This document shows, piece by piece, positions 14,519 through 16,045 of a stretch of 16,045 nt of DNA. Below the pieces are notes generated by a model that was given only the letters and a program-made list of their open reading frames with translations, had not been told where the DNA came from and ran no database searches. The position numbers and the translations under genes are program-made. Each line of letters starts with the position of its first letter. Within the stretch, counting starts at the first letter, position 1. The stretch lies in assembly GCA_026395775.1 (NCBI GenBank), contig JAPLYA010000065.1, positions 1 through 16,045 of the forward strand, read 5' to 3'. The DNA is from Candidatus Pacearchaeota archaeon. Lineage in GTDB: Archaea; Nanobdellota; Nanobdellia; Pacearchaeales; GW2011-AR1.

Positions 14519-15344
14519 ACTTCTTCTCAACTTTCTTCAAAAACGCATCATAACTTAAAATTCCAAGTTCAGAAACAATAGCTTTAATATACTTTTTATC
14601 AACAAATTCAAAGCTGGGATTCATTATCTTAACATTTTTAGGGACCCTGTCCCAGATTTCTCTCAAATTTCTTGATTCTATTGGAATTTTCTTGCTAGAA
14701 AATTTCCAAGAATCTGCAATAATGTAAAGTGGAATTTTGTGTATTCTAGCTATCTCTGCTATTGCTCTGCTTCCAATTTTATTAATTATTCCCCTATTTA
14801 ATAGGGCGTCTGCCCCAAGAAAAACCTTTGTTGAGTAAATCTTATTTTTTGAAGTTTCTTTTTCCAATATTGTCGCAATAGCAGAATCAACAAAACTTGT
14901 AACTTTTATCCCCGCTTTTGACAATTCTTGCGCTGTTCTTCTTCCTTGAAATAAAGGCCTGGTTTCTGTATTCAAAACAGAAAATTTTTTCCCTTTTTTC
15001 TTAGAGTAAATTAATGCCTTAACAACATTTGTCGAATGGCAATGGGTAAATATCTTCTCATTATTTTTTATAATCTTAAGAACAGAAGCGTTTATTCTTG
15101 CTTGAGTTTCTTCAAAATGCTGTTTTATCTTGAGGTATTGTTTTTTCTCAGCTAATTCCAGAACATGAAACAGTAATGGTTCAGTAGGCCTTGCATTTTC
15201 GAGTTTGATTTTTGTTTCTTTTCTAGGAGATAAAGAATAAGCCAGCAAACCCACATGGGCAATATTGCTTGCTCCCTGAATTTTTATTGATTTTATATCC
15301 TCAACTATCTTTTTAACTTCGGCCTCTTTTTTTTCTTGATTCAT
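14517..15344 (-). CDS. IF-2B family protein, ribose-1,5-bisphosphate isomerase-like (eIF2B alpha/MtnA superfamily)
   Basis: This is a 275-residue member of the superfamily that includes eIF2B subunits, methylthioribose-1-phosphate isomerase and archaeal ribose-1,5-bisphosphate isomerase. The N-terminal helical region carries IKIQGASNIA at 20-29 and ARPTEPLL at 51-58. The C-terminal Rossmann-like half has THCHSTNV with Cys102, LNTETRPLFQGR at 124-135, and GADALLNRG with Asp179. That Cys and Asp pair matches the catalytic residues of the isomerases and is generally lost in regulatory eIF2B subunits. This favours an enzyme of the archaeal AMP/RuBisCO nucleotide salvage route. Length is somewhat below the roughly 320 residues of characterised isomerases. 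A TATA-like TTTATATG precedes the ATG by about 24 bp. The assignment to isomerase rather than eIF2B-like is an inference. Confidence 0.8.
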   Translation of the reverse strand: MNQEKKEAEVKKIVEDIKSIKIQGASNIAHVGLLAYSLSPRKETKIKLENARPTEPLLFHVLELAEKKQYLKIKQHFEETQARINASVLKIIKNNEKIFTHCHSTNVVKALIYSKKKGKKFSVLNTETRPLFQGRRTAQELSKAGIKVTSFVDSAIATILEKETSKNKIYSTKVFLGADALLNRGIINKIGSRAIAEIARIHKIPLYIIADSWKFSSKKIPIESRNLREIWDRVPKNVKIMNPSFEFVDKKYIKAIVSELGILSYDAFLKKVEKK

Positions 15345-15362
15345 AGATATAGAAGCAAAACA

Positions 15363-15373
15363 GCATATAAAAA
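15363..15373 (-). promoter_or_regulatory. TATA box for the IF-2B/isomerase-like gene
   Basis: TTTATATG on the minus strand is centred about 24 bp before the ATG at 15344. The divergent gap 15345-15512 also holds AT-rich sequence near 15450-15458 (AATTTAAA) that could serve the plus-strand SpoIIM gene. Confidence 0.4.
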
Positions 15374-15512
15374 ACTTGCTAAGATTTAAATATCTAGAAT
15401 CTATTGCAAATCTGAAAAAGATGTTAAAAATTAATTTTAAATTTCAGAGAAATTTAAACTGCAAAAATTTTGAAAAAATTTTTGATGTTCAAATTCCTGA
15501 GGGAGATTTGAA

Positions 15513-16045
15513 ATGTTAGAAATGATTTGGTCTCCGAGAAAAGCCGAGAGGCATCCTTGGGAAATGTTTTTTATAGGTTTTATATATGCTTCTCTAAGCA
15601 TATTCTTAGTAAGCTGGATTTTCTCAAGCGATCCTGTTTTATCTAAATATTCAGGAGTGCTAATTGTAACTTTTACTGTCATGTTTTCTCTGCCTTTTGT
15701 TTATTATTCTATTAAAAATGAGGAAGAACGAGACATTCAAGAACAGGGCATATTCAGAATTTTAAAAGAGCACAGAAGAGCAATAATCTCCTTACTATGG
15801 CTATTTATTGGTTTTGTTGTTGCTTTTTCTTTCTGGCATATTATTTTAAATGATCCAAGAAATTTAAATGCCCAGATAGAAACCTATTGTGTAATCAATC
15901 GCCCAGGAAATTTTAACGAGTGCGTTGATGAATATGGCTTAGGAAAAGTACTGAGGTGCAGCGAAAACTGGTGGAGATTGCCAAGAAGCATCAAATCGCC
16001 ATTGTTGCGGATGAGGTGTATGAGTGCCTTATCTATGACGGCCTG
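15513..16045 (+). CDS. SpoIIM-like integral membrane protein, partial; family sequence ends near 15950
   Basis: The product begins MLEMIWSPRKAERHPWEMF, which I recognise as the start of SpoIIM-type membrane proteins common in small-genome archaea; their role there is not established. Helices can be drawn at about 19-37, 48-64 and 91-112, followed by an external stretch starting NDPRNLNAQIETYC. GGGAG lies seven bases before the ATG. The frame remains open to the right edge. From about residue 147 (base 15950) it changes to a Cys-, Trp- and Arg-rich sequence unlike the family, while another frame over the same bases reads as an aminotransferase. I therefore think only 15513 to about 15950 is genuine. 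The family normally continues with further helices, which are absent. Confidence 0.7.
   Translation, partial: MLEMIWSPRKAERHPWEMFFIGFIYASLSIFLVSWIFSSDPVLSKYSGVLIVTFTVMFSLPFVYYSIKNEEERDIQEQGIFRILKEHRRAIISLLWLFIGFVVAFSFWHIILNDPRNLNAQIETYCVINRPGNFNECVDEYGLGKVLRCSENWWRLPRSIKSPLLRMRCMSALSMTA
15950..16045 (+). pseudogene. Fragment of a class I/II (fold type I) PLP aminotransferase
   Basis: In the frame starting at ACT 15950, the 32 codons to the window end read TEVQRKLVEIAKKH followed by QIAIVADEVYECLIYDGL. The ADEVYECLIYDG part is the strand and turn that hold the Asp contacting the PLP ring nitrogen and the nearby Tyr. Stops (TGA TGA) occur in this frame just upstream at about 15926-15931, so no N-terminal part is present. 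Its codons use more G and C than the neighbouring gene. It is joined abruptly to the SpoIIM-like gene, as expected of an assembly chimera or a recombination junction. Confidence 0.6.

Noticed and set aside
15437..15682. 81-codon minus-strand open frame
   Set aside because: It overlaps the start of the SpoIIM-like gene, which has a ribosome binding site and membrane helices; the minus product is not recognisable.
1..16045. CRISPR array or cas genes
   Set aside because: No evenly spaced direct repeats and no protein resembling a Cas family.

Overview
The window looks like an AT-rich archaeal chromosome segment, most likely from a DPANN-type lineage such as Woesearchaeota or Pacearchaeota. The evidence is an AglB/STT3 oligosaccharyltransferase, a dolichyl-phosphate-type GlcNAc-1-P transferase, a prefoldin alpha subunit, an IF-2B-family protein resembling the archaeal ribose-1,5-bisphosphate isomerase, a SpoIIM-type membrane protein of the kind I associate with small archaea, and archaeal TATA boxes at an almost fixed distance (centre about 25 bp) from start codons. 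The lineage is inferred from gene families, not from a marker-gene tree. No rRNA, tRNA, CRISPR array or insertion sequence was seen.

Layout. 1-683 (-): the middle part of a GT-C membrane glycosyltransferase that runs off the left edge and has lost its N-terminal membrane helix. 757-2831 (+): an extended-SDR sugar-nucleotide epimerase followed by a GT2 glycosyltransferase. 2828-3508 (-): a DPM1-like GT2 with a GTG start. 3617-5760 (+): a radical SAM protein overlapping an atypical SDR. 5746-7563 (-): a second, intact GT-C glycosyltransferase. 7586-10611 (-): a tight three-gene unit of GT4 GlcNAc-1-P transferase, Wzx-type flippase and ALG5-like GT2. 10807-13518 (-): aglB. 13662-13799 (-): a 45-residue zinc-ribbon protein. 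14026-14394 (+): prefoldin alpha. 14517-15344 (-): the IF-2B/R15P isomerase-like protein. 15513 to the right edge (+): a SpoIIM-like protein whose frame collides with an aminotransferase fragment near 15950.

How it fits together. Roughly 1-13.5 kb reads as an N-glycosylation (agl) locus. The GT4 enzyme would start the glycan on a lipid carrier. The cytoplasmic GT2 enzymes would extend it or make lipid-phosphate sugars, and the SDRs and radical SAM protein would make or modify sugars. The flippase would move the lipid-linked glycan across the membrane, the GT-C enzymes would add sugars outside from lipid-phosphate donors, and AglB would transfer the glycan to Asn of exported proteins. The right 2.5 kb is housekeeping.

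The least explained structures are: a pair of diverged repeats flanking prefoldin that share a coding-like minus-strand frame with no ordinary start codon; a 61-bp stretch upstream of aglB tiled end to end by four palindromes; a radical SAM cysteine motif spaced CX3CX3C; the truncated GT-C gene at the left; and the chimeric right end.
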